64,000 nt of DNA from positions 113,397 to 177,396 of the forward strand of contig NZ_JQSG02000003.1 in NCBI RefSeq assembly GCF_000754095.2. The letters are read 5' to 3'. The notes below the pieces were generated by a model. That model worked only from the letters and a program-made list of their open reading frames with translations, was not told the origin of the DNA and made no database searches. Made by a program: the position numbers and the translations under genes. This document shows positions 9,891 to 19,593 of the stretch, piece by piece; within the stretch, counting starts at the first letter, position 1; the number at the start of each line of letters is the position of its first letter. Source of the stretch: Acidihalobacter prosperus (GTDB taxonomy: Bacteria; Pseudomonadota; Gammaproteobacteria; DSM-5130; Acidihalobacteraceae).

Positions 9891-10697
9891 ATGAACGAAG
9901 CACCCACCCTACCCATTGTCCTATGCATCGGCGGCAACGACCCGACCGGCGGCGCCGGCCTGGCGGCCGATATGGCAGCGGTGCTGAGCCTGGGCGGACA
10001 CCCCACACCGGTGGTCACCGCCGTCACCGTCCAGGACACCCGGCGCGTCCACGATTACCACGCCCTGCCGCCCACTCTGGTGATCGAACAGACACACGCC
10101 GTACTCGACGACATGCCGGTCGGCGCAATCAAGCTCGGCATGCTTGGCGAGATCGACATCATCGAAGCCGTACATACCCTGCTGCGCGATCATGCCACGA
10201 TTCCGGTCGTGCTCGACCCCGTGCTGCAGGCCGGCGGGGGCGGCGACCTGTCCGGCCAAGGCGCCGCCGAGGCCATAAGCGAACTGCTGCTGCCGCTGTG
10301 CACGCTGATCACGCCCAATACGCCGGAGGCCCACCTGCTGGCGCCCGGCGCCGACTCGATCGATGCGGCGGGCATGGCCCTGCTCGAAGCCGGCGTCGAG
10401 TACGCGCTGATCACCGGCACCCATGCGCGCACCAACGCCGTCGTCAACCGGCTTTACGGTAGCCACGATCTGATCGAGCGCTACGAATGGCCTCGTCTGG
10501 CGGGCGAATACCACGGCTCCGGCTGCACCCTGGCCGCCGCCTGTGCTGCACTGATCGCACAGGGCGAATCGCCCGCAGCCGCGGTCAGACGGGCCCAGTC
10601 ATACACCTGGCGCAGCCTGCAGGGTGCGCACTCGCCCGGCGGCGGACAGGCGATTCCCGACCGGCTGTTCTGGGCCCGCGACGGAGGCGAGCATTAA
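9891..10697 (+). CDS. thiD: Hydroxymethylpyrimidine/phosphomethylpyrimidine kinase
   Basis: ThiD phosphorylates HMP and HMP-phosphate for thiamine synthesis. The ribokinase-fold signatures [16 protein letters not shown] near the N-terminus and [17 protein letters not shown] near residue 215 (anion hole and catalytic base region) are clear. An upstream in-frame ATG at 9873 would add six residues; ATG 9891, preceded by GGCGGA, is preferred. The 3' end abuts thiE. No TPP riboswitch was recognised upstream. Confidence 0.93.
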   Translation: MNEAPTLPIVLCIGGNDPTGGAGLAADMAAVLSLGGHPTPVVTAVTVQDTRRVHDYHALPPTLVIEQTHAVLDDMPVGAIKLGMLGEIDIIEAVHTLLRDHATIPVVLDPVLQAGGGGDLSGQGAAEAISELLLPLCTLITPNTPEAHLLAPGADSIDAAGMALLEAGVEYALITGTHARTNAVVNRLYGSHDLIERYEWPRLAGEYHGSGCTLAAACAALIAQGESPAAAVRRAQSYTWRSLQGAHSPGGGQAIPDRLFWARDGGEH

Positions 10698-11340
10698 CGC
10701 TGCCGCTGGACGACGCCCGCCTCTCGGCGGCCTGTACGTGATCACCGACGCAAACTTGAGTCCTGGCGTGAACCGCCTTCGCGAGGCCGTGGGCGCGGCA
10801 CTCGCCGGAGGCGCGCGCTGGGTGCAATACCGCGACAAGGGCGGCGACCCCGCTCGCCGCCTGCATGAGGCGCTGGCCGTGAAGGCGGCGTGTCGGGCCC
10901 ATGGCGCCGGCTTCATCATCAACGACGATCTCGAACTCGCCGTCGCCAGCGGTGCCGACGGGCTGCACGTCGGTGCGCAGGATATTCCCCTGAGCGCGGC
11001 GCGTGCCCGGCTCGGCCCGCAGGCCATCATCGGGGCCTCCTGCTACAACCGTCTGGCACTCGCCCGCGAAGCCGCGGCGGCTGGCGCCGACTATCTGGCC
11101 TTCGGCAGCGTGTATCCGTCGCAGACCAAGCCCGCAGCCGTCTCAGCCGGACTGGCGCTGATTCGCGAGGCCCGCAGCCTGGGCCGTCCGATCTGCGCCA
11201 TCGGCGGCATCGGCGTCGACAATGCCGCAGCGGTGATCGCCGCCGGGGCCGATCTGGTTGCCGTCGTCAGCGCGGTATTCGGCGCCGCCGACGTGCGCGG
11301 CGCGGCACAGCGCCTCGCCGCGCTGTTTGCAGCGCCCTGA
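10693..11340 (+). CDS. thiE: Thiamine-phosphate synthase, probable ATT start
   Basis: ThiE couples HMP-PP with thiazole phosphate to make thiamine phosphate. The TIM-barrel motifs are complete: [66 protein letters not shown] and [30 protein letters not shown]. The first usable ATG/GTG in frame is GTG 10624, 74 bases inside thiD, and the next is GTG 10738, inside the first strand. ATT at 10693 has GGAGG at 10683-10687, five bases upstream, and overlaps the thiD TAA. That makes translation from a rare ATT codon, coupled to thiD termination, the best reading (about 215 residues). Confidence 0.88.
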   Translation: MNAAAGRRPPLGGLYVITDANLSPGVNRLREAVGAALAGGARWVQYRDKGGDPARRLHEALAVKAACRAHGAGFIINDDLELAVASGADGLHVGAQDIPLSAARARLGPQAIIGASCYNRLALAREAAAAGADYLAFGSVYPSQTKPAAVSAGLALIREARSLGRPICAIGGIGVDNAAAVIAAGADLVAVVSAVFGAADVRGAAQRLAALFAAP

Positions 11341-11404
11341 GTCCCCCCACAGGCGGCCATCGGGTACACTCCCGCCTTTGGCGACACGCACGAGGACCGA
11401 CCCC

Positions 11405-12688
11405 ATGAGCGACACCCACGCACGCTTTGACCGCGCTCAGCGACACATCCCCGGCGGCGTCAATTCGCCGGTGCGCGCCTTCAGGGGCGTCGGCGGCGAC
11501 CCGCTGTTCATCGAACGCGCGGCAGGCGCCTATCTGCACGCTACCGACGGTCGTCGCTATATCGACTACGTGGGTTCATGGGGCCCTATGATCCTCGGAC
11601 ATGCGCACCCCGAGGTGATCGCCGCCGTGCAGGGCGCGGCCGCCAACGGCCTCTCCTTCGGCGCGCCCACCGAGCTCGAAACCGAAATGGCCGACCGCGT
11701 CTGCAAACTCGTGCCCTCGATGGACATGGTGCGCATGGTCAACTCGGGCACCGAGGCAACCATGAGCGCCATCCGGCTCGCCCGCGGCTTCACCGGCCGC
11801 GACAAGATCGTGAAATTCGAAGGCTGCTACCACGGCCATGCCGACAGCCTGCTGGTCAAGGCCGGCTCAGGCGCACTAACCCTCGGCGTGCCCGATTCCC
11901 CCGGCGTACCCGCGGCACTGGCCGAACACACGCTGACGCTGCCCTACAACGATCTCGATGCCGTCGCCGAGGCCTTCGCCCGCGTCGGCGGCCAGATTGC
12001 CTGCATCATCGTCGAGCCGGTGGCGGGCAACATGGGCTGCGTGCCACCCGTACCGGGTTTTCTGGAAGGCCTGCGCACCCTGTGCGACCGCTATGGCACC
12101 CTGCTCATTTTCGACGAAGTCATGACCGGCTTCCGCGTCGCCCTCGGCGGCGCGCAGGCGCTCTACGGCATCCAGCCAGACCTCACCACGCTCGGCAAGA
12201 TCATCGGCGGCGGCATGCCCGTGGGCGCCTTCGGCGGCCGCCGCGAAATCATGGAGCAGCTGGCCCCGCTCGGCCCCGTGTACCAGGCGGGCACGCTCTC
12301 GGGCAATCCGCTGGCCATGACGGCGGGCCTCAAGACCCTGGAACTGATCGGCGCCCCCGGCTTCCATGAACGCCTGACCGAGACCACCGCGCGTCTGATG
12401 CACGGCCTGGAGGTCGCTGCTGCCGAAGCCGGCGTGGCGGTACGAATCAACCAAGTGGGCGCCATGTTCGGCCTGTTCTTCACCGACGCGCCGGCCGTCA
12501 CCCGCTTCGCCGACGTCATGGCCTGCGACGCCGACCGTTTTCGGCTGTTCTTCCACGGCATGCTCGACGAGGGCGTCTACCTCGCCCCCTCCGCCTACGA
12601 GTCCGGCTTCGTCTCCAGCGCTCACGGCGAGACCGAAATCGAAGCCACCCTGGCTTCCGCACAGAGGGCCTTCGCCGCGATCGGTTAG
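11405..12688 (+). CDS. hemL: Glutamate-1-semialdehyde 2,1-aminomutase
   Basis: HemL converts glutamate-1-semialdehyde to 5-aminolevulinate in C5-pathway tetrapyrrole synthesis. The protein is 427 residues. The PLP lysine is Lys265 in [17 protein letters not shown], the same number as in E. coli. Other hallmarks are [12 protein letters not shown] at the N-terminus, [19 protein letters not shown] and [12 protein letters not shown]. The frame is open further upstream, but ATG 11405 gives the standard N-terminus. It overlaps the convergent tauR stop by four bases. Confidence 0.96.
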   Translation: MSDTHARFDRAQRHIPGGVNSPVRAFRGVGGDPLFIERAAGAYLHATDGRRYIDYVGSWGPMILGHAHPEVIAAVQGAAANGLSFGAPTELETEMADRVCKLVPSMDMVRMVNSGTEATMSAIRLARGFTGRDKIVKFEGCYHGHADSLLVKAGSGALTLGVPDSPGVPAALAEHTLTLPYNDLDAVAEAFARVGGQIACIIVEPVAGNMGCVPPVPGFLEGLRTLCDRYGTLLIFDEVMTGFRVALGGAQALYGIQPDLTTLGKIIGGGMPVGAFGGRREIMEQLAPLGPVYQAGTLSGNPLAMTAGLKTLELIGAPGFHERLTETTARLMHGLEVAAAEAGVAVRINQVGAMFGLFFTDAPAVTRFADVMACDADRFRLFFHGMLDEGVYLAPSAYESGFVSSAHGETEIEATLASAQRAFAAIG

Positions 12689-14178
12689 CCCGCCGCCACC
12701 TGCGCCAAACGCGCGATACCCGCATCGATCCTGGCGGCCTCGATGGAGGAAAAACCGATACGGATGAAGCGGCCGTTGTGGTCGTCGCCATAGAAAAACG
12801 GGTCGCCGCTGTCGATCAAGACCCCGGCCTCTAGTGCGTCGGCCACGAGCTGCCGGCCGCTCAGCCCCTCGGGCAGACGCGCCCAGACCACGGAACCGCC
12901 GGCGGGGTTGCGGAACGTCAGATCTGGCCAGTGTCGGCCCAGCGATTCGGCCAGACCTTCCGCGCGCTCGGACAATATCCGCCGCGTACGCGTGATCAGC
13001 TTGTCGTAATGGCCCTGGGCGATGAACAGCGCCAGCGTGCGCTGATTGTTGAACGAAGGGTGACGGATCATGAGGCGGCGCAAGCGCCGCAGAACGGCGA
13101 TCAGCGCCTCGTTGGCGACCACGTAGCCGATACGCAGCCCGGGCGAAACGATTTTCGACATGCTGCCGACGTAAACCACACGGTCGTTGCGATCGATTGC
13201 CTTCATCGCCGGCAGCGGCTCTCCCCGATACTGGGTTTCGGCATCGTAATCGTCCTCGATGATGACCATGTCGTCGCGCTCCGCGTGGCGCAGCAGCGCC
13301 AGACGGCGTTCGGTCGACATGGTGATGCCGGTCGGGCACTGATGACTGGGCGTACAGTACAGATAGCGGCAACCAGCCAGTCGCGCATCCGGCGCCAGAC
13401 CATGTCGATCCAGTCCGACGGGCACGATTCGCGCCGCCCGGCGCATGAATATGTTGCGCGCGTCCATGTACCCGGGTTCCTCGAACGCGACCGGCATGTC
13501 CTTTTCGAGCAGGGCTTCGGCAAGCAGAAACAGGGCCTGCTGGGCACCGACGGTGAGCAGTATCTGCGAGGGCCTGGCCGCAATTCCGCGACGCGGCAAC
13601 ACGCGCCGGATGAGCTGTTCCACCAGTACCGCGTCGTCCTGCTCCACTGCGTCGGAAGCCCAGTCGTGAATTTGTCCCACGCTGAGTGCCAGGCGGCTGC
13701 ACTCACGCCATTCGGCCACAGGAAAACATTTCGGGTCGAACTGCCCGTAGACGAACGGATAGGGATAGCGCATCCAGTCCGGAGGCTTGTCCAGCCACTT
13801 CCCGGTACTGGCGGCAGGCAGGACTCGCGCGGCCCAGTCAGGCGCATCTGCACCCGCGGGCCCGGATGCCGGGCGGTCGAACTGCGGCACGTCGGTTTCG
13901 CGCGGCGCGACGAAATAGCCACTGCGGGGCCTTGAAAGCAGGTACCCGTCGTCGACCAGTTGATCCAGCGTCAACACCACCGTATTGCGCGCAACCTTGA
14001 GCATGGTCGCCAGCGCGCGGCTGGAAGGCAATCGGACCTGCGGACGCAGCACGCCATTGAGAATGGCACCGACGATGGCGGCGCGCAGCTGGCTCTGCAA
14101 GGTCGCGCCATCCTGATGCAGAAGCAGCTGCTGCCAGAACAGTACATGCGGCGCTTCCCGTTCCGAACGTTCTTTCAC
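12685..14178 (-). CDS. tauR: MocR/GntR-type PLP-dependent regulator, probable TauR
   Basis: This 497-residue protein joins an N-terminal GntR winged helix (about residues 15-85, with [19 protein letters not shown]) to a fold-type I aminotransferase-like domain containing [19 protein letters not shown], whose lysine would hold PLP. This is the MocR architecture; TauR, which activates taurine genes in Rhodobacter, belongs to this class. The start is GTG at 14178. It is divergent from the taurine aminotransferase gene with a 93-base gap, so autoregulation and control of tpa from the shared region are likely. The ligand assignment (taurine) rests on context. Confidence 0.85.
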   Translation of the reverse strand: MKERSEREAPHVLFWQQLLLHQDGATLQSQLRAAIVGAILNGVLRPQVRLPSSRALATMLKVARNTVVLTLDQLVDDGYLLSRPRSGYFVAPRETDVPQFDRPASGPAGADAPDWAARVLPAASTGKWLDKPPDWMRYPYPFVYGQFDPKCFPVAEWRECSRLALSVGQIHDWASDAVEQDDAVLVEQLIRRVLPRRGIAARPSQILLTVGAQQALFLLAEALLEKDMPVAFEEPGYMDARNIFMRRAARIVPVGLDRHGLAPDARLAGCRYLYCTPSHQCPTGITMSTERRLALLRHAERDDMVIIEDDYDAETQYRGEPLPAMKAIDRNDRVVYVGSMSKIVSPGLRIGYVVANEALIAVLRRLRRLMIRHPSFNNQRTLALFIAQGHYDKLITRTRRILSERAEGLAESLGRHWPDLTFRNPAGGSVVWARLPEGLSGRQLVADALEAGVLIDSGDPFFYGDDHNGRFIRIGFSSIEAARIDAGIARLAQVAAG

Positions 14179-14206
14179 GCCCGCCTGGCCTCATGAATTT
14201 TCCGAA

Positions 14207-14228
14207 CTGGCATTATGCATGAGTCCAG
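14207..14228. promoter_or_regulatory. CTGG-N14-CCAG inverted repeat in tauR-tpa intergenic region
   Basis: CTGG (14207-14210) and CCAG (14225-14228) face each other around ATGCAT in the 93-base divergent region. Read on the minus strand the right arm is CTGGACTCA, close to the CTGGACYTAA repeats reported for Rhodobacter TauR. It is a candidate operator only. Confidence 0.35.
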
Positions 14229-14271
14229 AACGTCTGCGAGCATGACTCTCGATCATCATCGAGAGGTCGTC

Positions 14272-15609
14272 ATGAGCGCCGCAAATCCCATCGAGACCCG
14301 CGACTCCACGCCACTGGGCACGCAGCAGTGGCTCCCCTTCACGCCCAACCGCGAGTTCCTCGCGGACCCGAAACTGTTTGCGTCGGCGTCGCGTCAGCAT
14401 TACTACGACGCGAGCGGACGAGCCATTCTCGACGGCAGCTCCGGACTGTTCACCACGCCGGCCGGCCATGGGCGCCAGGAAATCGCCCAGGCCGTATACG
14501 ACCAATTGCTCAAAATGGATTTCTGCGCCGGCTTCACGCGCGCCCATGCCGGCTCGTTCGCCCTCGCCGAACGCCTGGCCGGACTGCTGCCGGAGCCATT
14601 GAATCACGTCTTTTTCGCCAGCTCCGGTTCGGATGCGGTCGACACGGCGATGAAAATCAGCATCGCCTACCATCGCGCCCGCCGCGAACCCTCGCGCACG
14701 ATGTTCGTCTCGCGCGAGCGTGCCTACCATGGCTCCAATCTTAGCGGCACGGCCTTGTCCGGCATGGTCAATAACCGGCGCGCCTTCGGCAATCCGGTTT
14801 CCGGAGTCGTGCACATGCGCCACACCTGGCTGCCGGAACAGCGCATGCAGCCCGGGCAGCCGACCGTGGGCGCGGAACTGGCCGACGATCTGCTGCGACT
14901 GATCCAGCTTCACGGAGCGGAAAACATCGCCGCCTGCGTCGTCGAACCGGTCGCAGGTTCGACCGGCACGTTGGTTCCGCCGGTGGGCTACCTGGATCGT
15001 CTGCGCGAGCTGTGCACCACACACGGCATCCTGCTGGTATTCGACGAGGTCATCTGCGGTTTCGGACGCACGGGCGAGTCCTTCGCGGCGCAGAGCTTCG
15101 GCGTCACGCCGGACATCATCACGATGGCCAAGGCCATCACCAACGGCGCGATCCCCATGTCGGCGGTGGCCGTCAGCGACGAGATCTATCGCACGGTCAT
15201 CGATTCGGCGGTCGATGACGGCATCGAGTTCTTCCACGGCTACACCTGGTCGGGGCACCCCGTGGCCTGCGCCGCCGCCCTGGCCACTCAGGACATCTAT
15301 GCGAACGAGCGACTCTTCGAGCGCGGACGAGCACTTTCCCCCTATTTCCTCAATCAGCTCCACACTCTGGCCGACCTGCCGGCGGTATTCGATATCCGCG
15401 GTTACGGCATGATTGCCGGCATCGAAATCCACCCGGACGGCAAACCGGGACAACGCGGCCATCGACTGCAGAAGCATCTGTTCGAGCAAGGGTTGCATCT
15501 CAAGGCTACCGGCGACACCGCCATCCTTGCGCCACCGCTGATTTTCGAGCGAGAGGACGTCGACCGGATGATCGGCCTGCTGCGCGACGCACTCGCCGCA
15601 CTGGATTAG
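14272..15609 (+). CDS. tpa: Class III aminotransferase, probable taurine-pyruvate aminotransferase
   Basis: This class III PLP aminotransferase of about 445 residues belongs to the omega-amino acid:pyruvate group. The PLP lysine is Lys287 in TMAKAITNGAIPM. FDEVICGFGRTGESFAAQSF, ASSGSDAVDTAMKI and SRERAYHGSNLSGTALSG are all family signatures. ATG 14272 with GAGAGG upstream is chosen over the in-frame ATG 14215. Its position between tauR and isfD, and tauABC nearby, argues for taurine + pyruvate to sulfoacetaldehyde + alanine. A beta-alanine:pyruvate enzyme would look very similar. Confidence 0.85.
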   Translation: MSAANPIETRDSTPLGTQQWLPFTPNREFLADPKLFASASRQHYYDASGRAILDGSSGLFTTPAGHGRQEIAQAVYDQLLKMDFCAGFTRAHAGSFALAERLAGLLPEPLNHVFFASSGSDAVDTAMKISIAYHRARREPSRTMFVSRERAYHGSNLSGTALSGMVNNRRAFGNPVSGVVHMRHTWLPEQRMQPGQPTVGAELADDLLRLIQLHGAENIAACVVEPVAGSTGTLVPPVGYLDRLRELCTTHGILLVFDEVICGFGRTGESFAAQSFGVTPDIITMAKAITNGAIPMSAVAVSDEIYRTVIDSAVDDGIEFFHGYTWSGHPVACAAALATQDIYANERLFERGRALSPYFLNQLHTLADLPAVFDIRGYGMIAGIEIHPDGKPGQRGHRLQKHLFEQGLHLKATGDTAILAPPLIFEREDVDRMIGLLRDALAALD

Positions 15610-15623
15610 GGCCGGATCCCACG

Positions 15624-16391
15624 ATGATCATTCTCGTGACCGGTGCCACGGCGGGATTCGGGCGCGCCATTGCGCTCGAGCTTGCGGCGGCCGGCCATAC
15701 CGTGATCGCCAGCGGCCGCCGGCGGTCGCGCCTCGATCAACTCGCAGCCGAAGCGGCGGACGCGGCCGGCACGCTCGTCACCCGGGCACTCGATGTCACC
15801 CGCAGCCTGGCCGTCGGCGAGACGATCGCGGAAATCGAACGCAACGTGGGTCCGATCGACATACTCGTCAACAATGCCGGCCTTGCCCTGGGGCTGGCGC
15901 CTGCCCAGTCGGTCGAGCTAGACGACTGGGAAAACATGGTCGATACCAACATCAAGGGCCTGCTCTACTGCACTCATGCGGTACTACCGGGCATGGTGCG
16001 GCGCGACCGAGGCTACATCATCAACCTCGGCTCGGTCGCCGGCAACTATCCCTATCCCGGCAGCCACGTGTATGGCGCCAGCAAGGCCTTCATCCATCAA
16101 TTCAGCCGCAATCTTCGCGCCGATCTGCTGGGCACGCGCATCCGCGTGACCTGTCTCGAGCCCGGGCTGTGTGGCGGTACCGAATTTTCGCTTACGCGAT
16201 TCAAGGGCGATGCCGACAAGGCCGAGGCGGTCTACCGCGGCACGAAGCCGCTCACCGCCGAGGACATCGCACAACTTGTCGCCTATCTGATCGGACTGCC
16301 CGCGCACATCAACGTGAACCAAATGGAACTGATGCCGACCTGCCAGGCATTCGGCCCCTTCGCCGTCTCGCGCACCCGCGACATGCAGTGA
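15624..16391 (+). CDS. isfD: SDR oxidoreductase, probable sulfoacetaldehyde reductase
   Basis: This 255-residue classical short-chain dehydrogenase has the cofactor loop TGATAGFG at residues 6-13, NNAG at 83-86 and the triad Ser137, Tyr150, Lys154 (YGASK). Arg residues after the second strand (SGRRRSR) favour NADP(H). It resembles the YdfG/serine dehydrogenase group, which includes IsfD, the NADPH-dependent sulfoacetaldehyde reductase known from Chromohalobacter and Klebsiella. Placement directly after tpa and fused by a 4-base overlap to isfE supports reduction of sulfoacetaldehyde to isethionate. Confidence 0.84.
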   Translation: MIILVTGATAGFGRAIALELAAAGHTVIASGRRRSRLDQLAAEAADAAGTLVTRALDVTRSLAVGETIAEIERNVGPIDILVNNAGLALGLAPAQSVELDDWENMVDTNIKGLLYCTHAVLPGMVRRDRGYIINLGSVAGNYPYPGSHVYGASKAFIHQFSRNLRADLLGTRIRVTCLEPGLCGGTEFSLTRFKGDADKAEAVYRGTKPLTAEDIAQLVAYLIGLPAHINVNQMELMPTCQAFGPFAVSRTRDMQ

Positions 16392-17134
16392 CCGCGCCCC
16401 TGATCCCCGCCACGGCGACGCTGCTCGAACTCGAACTGATCAGCCTGTTGGCCGGCTTGATCAAGGGATTGACCGGCTTTGGCTCGGCTTTGGTGATGGC
16501 CCCGTTCTTCAGCCTGTTGCTGGGGCCACATATCTCGATCGCACTGATCATACTGATACATACCTTCACCTCTCAGCAAGGCGCATCGGCGTGGCGGGGG
16601 CAGATCCGATGGCCGCCGGTACTCGGCCTGGCCACTCTGGCCGTCGTTTTCGACATCCTGGGCACCCACGTCATGGCCGAGGCCGAGGCCGATCCCGATA
16701 CGCTGCGCCGGGCCACCGGCGCGCTGGTCATACTGCTCGCCGCACTGCACACTCGAGGCATCCGCTGGCGTCACAACGGCGGCGCCGTACCGACGCTGCT
16801 GGCCGGCGCGATATGCGGCACCTTCATGTCGATGGCCGGCCTCGGCGGCCCGCCCGCGGTTTATTATTTCGACGGCCTGGTCGGAAATTCGACACGCCTA
16901 CGCGCGCACCTGCTCGCTTTCTTCATGATTCTTTTCATCGCCATCACGGCGGCGCTGGCCATGCAGGGGCTTCTCACGCTTGAGCTTTGCCTGCTTGCCC
17001 TACTGCTGGTACCAGCCTTTTATCTAGGCGCCTGCCTGGGCGAATTGGGATTCCATCGCCTCCACGTCGATCATTTCAAATATCTGATCGGCGCACTGCT
17101 GGCCGGCTCGGGATTGATCGCGCTGTGCGCCTAG
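16388..17134 (+). CDS. isfE: TauE/SafE-family exporter, probable isethionate exporter
   Basis: This is an inner-membrane protein of 248 residues with about eight hydrophobic segments and two pseudo-repeats, each with the family motif (GLIKGLTGFGSALVMAPF near residue 20 and AGAICGTFMSMAGLGGPPAVYYF in the second half). TauE/SafE proteins export organosulfonates or sulfite. The start is GTG 16388 in a GTGA overlap with the isfD stop, indicating translational coupling. In known taurine-nitrogen pathways the equivalent gene, isfE, sits beside isfD and exports isethionate; that function is inferred from context. Confidence 0.82.
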   Translation: MTAPLIPATATLLELELISLLAGLIKGLTGFGSALVMAPFFSLLLGPHISIALIILIHTFTSQQGASAWRGQIRWPPVLGLATLAVVFDILGTHVMAEAEADPDTLRRATGALVILLAALHTRGIRWRHNGGAVPTLLAGAICGTFMSMAGLGGPPAVYYFDGLVGNSTRLRAHLLAFFMILFIAITAALAMQGLLTLELCLLALLLVPAFYLGACLGELGFHRLHVDHFKYLIGALLAGSGLIALCA

Positions 17135-17515
17135 AAATGCACCTCGTTGGTGCGCCCACGGGCCGTTATGACGCGGCGGGCCGGCGTCCCGAACCGGACC
17201 CGGAAGCTGGAGATCGCCTGCGCTGATCGCAGCTCGACCCTATCGGCGGACTGCTTGCGCCCGCGAAGGCGCACGCGCCGAACCGACCGGGTCACGAGAC
17301 AGCGATACAAGCGTAACAAAATGATTTTTAGTAATTTTTATAAATTACACCCGAACCTCGGCGCGGCCATGAAACGACCGTCTCAGACTCCTCGATCGGC
17401 AATTTCGCCCCGTATAGACCGCGATTTGGCCTTGGCCCGGATTCTGCATCCAATACCCATGCATTCGACTCACTTATCACAGGATTTCAAACGACCCATG
17501 TAGCGAGGTATCAAC
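17135..17515 (+). promoter_or_regulatory. tauA upstream region with 18-bp AT-rich palindrome
   Basis: This 381-base gap has no convincing gene. The sequence turns A/T-rich from about 17310 and contains the palindrome GTAATTTTTATAAATTAC (17331-17348), arms of seven bases around TTAT. The tauA start at 17516 has GAGGT just upstream. The palindrome is a candidate operator for TauR or a nitrogen/sulfur regulator. Confidence 0.4.
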
Positions 17516-18640
17516 ATGAAGAGCGCTGAGCACGGCCGTACCGCCGCAACTGCCGGTACGCATCGCAGGGCTGGCGGGGCAAGCCTCCTGATGGCCTTTC
17601 TTAAAGGCCGAAAGGCGACAGCAACGGCACCAAAACCAAAAACACGGACATTCGGAATCGGTGTCGCAGCCATCTGCATTTTCAGCCTGATCGGTCAATA
17701 CGCCCATGCCGCAGACAAAGAGGTCACTATCGGCTACGTGCCCATCGTCGACACATATGCGGCCGCCATCGCCGATCACGCCTTCGAAAAGGCAACCGGC
17801 TACAAAATCCACTGGCAGCAGTTTTCATCGGGCGGGCCGGTGATCAAGGCACTTGCCTCGGGCGCCGTGCAGATTTCAACATTGGGTTCCTCACCGATCG
17901 CGGCAGCCGTGTCCCATGGCATCCCGATCGAACTTTTCTGGATACTGGAAGGCATCGGTTCCAACGAAGAACTGGTGATTCGTAATGGCTCCGGCATCCA
18001 CTCCCCCAAGGATCTGGCCGACAAGCCGATAGCCGTACCGGCGGCATCGACCTCGGCGCTGGATCTTTTCTTCGCGCTCAAGCAATGGGGCGTCAATGCC
18101 CGTGTCCTCAATATGCCGCCTTCCGCGATCACGGCTGCCTGGGACCGCGGAGATATCGACGGCGCTTTCGTCTGGGACCCGGCGCTGAGCCATATCAAGC
18201 GCACCGGCAAGGTCATGGTTTCATCCGGTCAGCTATGCAAGGAATCGGGTGTCTGCACGTTCGATGGACTCGTCGTGGACAAGGATTGGGCCGCCAAGCA
18301 TCCCAAATTCATGACGGCATTCGTGAAGGTGCTCGCAAAATATTACGCCGATTACGAGAAGAACCCTGAGGCCTGGACAGCTGATTCTCCGATGGTGAAA
18401 GGCATTGCCCAATTCTCTGGCGCCGACCCCATGGAAATCCCAGGAATACTGAAAAACTACGAATTCCCCAATCTGGAACAGCAGGCATCCTCCGCATGGC
18501 TAGGCGGCAGTGCCGGCAAAAACCTGGTTACCAGCGCCTCCTTCCTCAAGGAAGTGGGACAACTCGACAGCCCCCTGCCCGCTGCCGACTATGAGGCTGC
18601 CGTCACCACGAAATGGGTCGAAAAGGCACTTGCCAAATAA
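17516..18640 (+). CDS. tauA: Taurine ABC transporter substrate-binding protein
   Basis: This 374-residue periplasmic binding protein belongs to the TauA/SsuA (NMT1-like) family. The mature part begins after an AHA-A site near residue 66; the membrane-crossing segment is about residues 46-62. The signal peptide is unusual in having a basic N-region of about 45 residues. VTIGYVPIVDTYAAAIAD, SSGGPVIKALASGAVQISTLGSSPIAAA and FVWDPALS are typical sulfonate-binding motifs. The SD GAGGT lies six bases before ATG 17516; an internal ATG at 17591 lacks one. A strong intergenic hairpin separates it from tauB. Confidence 0.9.
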   Translation: MKSAEHGRTAATAGTHRRAGGASLLMAFLKGRKATATAPKPKTRTFGIGVAAICIFSLIGQYAHAADKEVTIGYVPIVDTYAAAIADHAFEKATGYKIHWQQFSSGGPVIKALASGAVQISTLGSSPIAAAVSHGIPIELFWILEGIGSNEELVIRNGSGIHSPKDLADKPIAVPAASTSALDLFFALKQWGVNARVLNMPPSAITAAWDRGDIDGAFVWDPALSHIKRTGKVMVSSGQLCKESGVCTFDGLVVDKDWAAKHPKFMTAFVKVLAKYYADYEKNPEAWTADSPMVKGIAQFSGADPMEIPGILKNYEFPNLEQQASSAWLGGSAGKNLVTSASFLKEVGQLDSPLPAADYEAAVTTKWVEKALAK

Positions 18641-18681
18641 AGCGCCATCGACCGTAAGGCAAGTTGATCTTGCACAGGACC

Positions 18682-18710
18682 CATGCGCAGCCGCCAAGCG
18701 GCTGCGCATG
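18682..18710 (+). terminator. Perfect 13-bp stem-loop between tauA and tauB
   Basis: Arms 18682-18694 and 18698-18710 are exact reverse complements around a CAA loop. No T-tract follows, so it is more likely a 3' mRNA stabiliser or partial attenuator that keeps tauA transcripts more abundant than tauBC than a full terminator. Such arrangements are common after binding-protein genes. Confidence 0.6.
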
Positions 18711-18810
18711 TATACGCCGCAGCGTCCTTGCTCATCGGTCATGCCAGAATACCGTCCGTGCAAAGACCGTAAATCGATGACCGAAAGAGCGTCAGGATCG
18801 GAGAAAATCG

Positions 18811-19593
18811 ATGTTGGAAATCGACCAGCTAAGCATTGAGTACGGCGCAAAGGACACCCAGCCGACCATTGCGTTGCAAAACGTCAATCTCTCTGTTCAA
18901 TCCAACGAATTCATCGTCGTCCTGGGAGCATCAGGCTGCGGCAAAACTACTTTGCTCAATGCGATAGCCGGGTTTATCGCCCCCACGCGCGGCGAGATCC
19001 GGGTCAATGGCATGCCAGTGACCGGGCCAGGGAAGGATCGCGGCGTCGTGTTTCAGAAGCATGCGCTCATGCCATGGATGTCGGTGATCGAGAATGTGGA
19101 ATTCGGCCTGCTTCTGCAAGGTCTCCCCCTGCATGAGCGGCGCCCCATAGCAATGGAAAACCTGAGGCGCGTCGGGTTGTCCAAATCGGCGAGCACACCC
19201 GTTTACGAACTATCCGGCGGTATGCAGCAACGCGTCGGGCTGGCCCGCGCAATCACCGCCTCGCCGGATGTCATGTTGCTCGATGAGCCATTGGGGGCCC
19301 TCGACGCTTTCACCCGTGAATCCATTCAAGGACTGCTGCTTGAACTGTGGCACGAAACGCAACGCACGTTCTTTTTCATTACCCACGATGTCGAGGAAGC
19401 GCTGTTTCTTGCCACGAAACTGATCGTGATGGCGCCGTCCCCAGGGCGCATATCTCACGAATATTCACCTGAATTCTCAAGGAAATTCATGGGGTCGAAA
19501 GACGCAAGACAAATCAAATCCGCATCCGATTTCATCGAAATGCGCGAACATGTCCTGAGCGTGGTCCGCGATGTATCGTCCGGAGGACACTGA
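18811..19593 (+). CDS. tauB: Taurine ABC transporter ATP-binding protein
   Basis: TauB powers taurine/sulfonate uptake. In the 260-residue protein the Walker A is GASGCGKTT (about residues 39-47), the ABC signature is LSGGMQQRVGLARA, the Walker B is VMLLDEPLGALDAF, and the switch histidine is in FFITHDVEEAL. The nitrate/sulfonate/taurine subfamily is indicated by GKDRGVVFQKHALMPW. It overlaps tauC by one base (TGATG), so the two are translationally coupled. Confidence 0.93.
   Translation: MLEIDQLSIEYGAKDTQPTIALQNVNLSVQSNEFIVVLGASGCGKTTLLNAIAGFIAPTRGEIRVNGMPVTGPGKDRGVVFQKHALMPWMSVIENVEFGLLLQGLPLHERRPIAMENLRRVGLSKSASTPVYELSGGMQQRVGLARAITASPDVMLLDEPLGALDAFTRESIQGLLLELWHETQRTFFFITHDVEEALFLATKLIVMAPSPGRISHEYSPEFSRKFMGSKDARQIKSASDFIEMREHVLSVVRDVSSGGH

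Noticed and set aside
17147-17503. 118-codon frame in the isfE-tauA gap
   Set aside because: It is Arg/Ser-rich, has no ribosome site and crosses the A/T-rich tauA promoter region.
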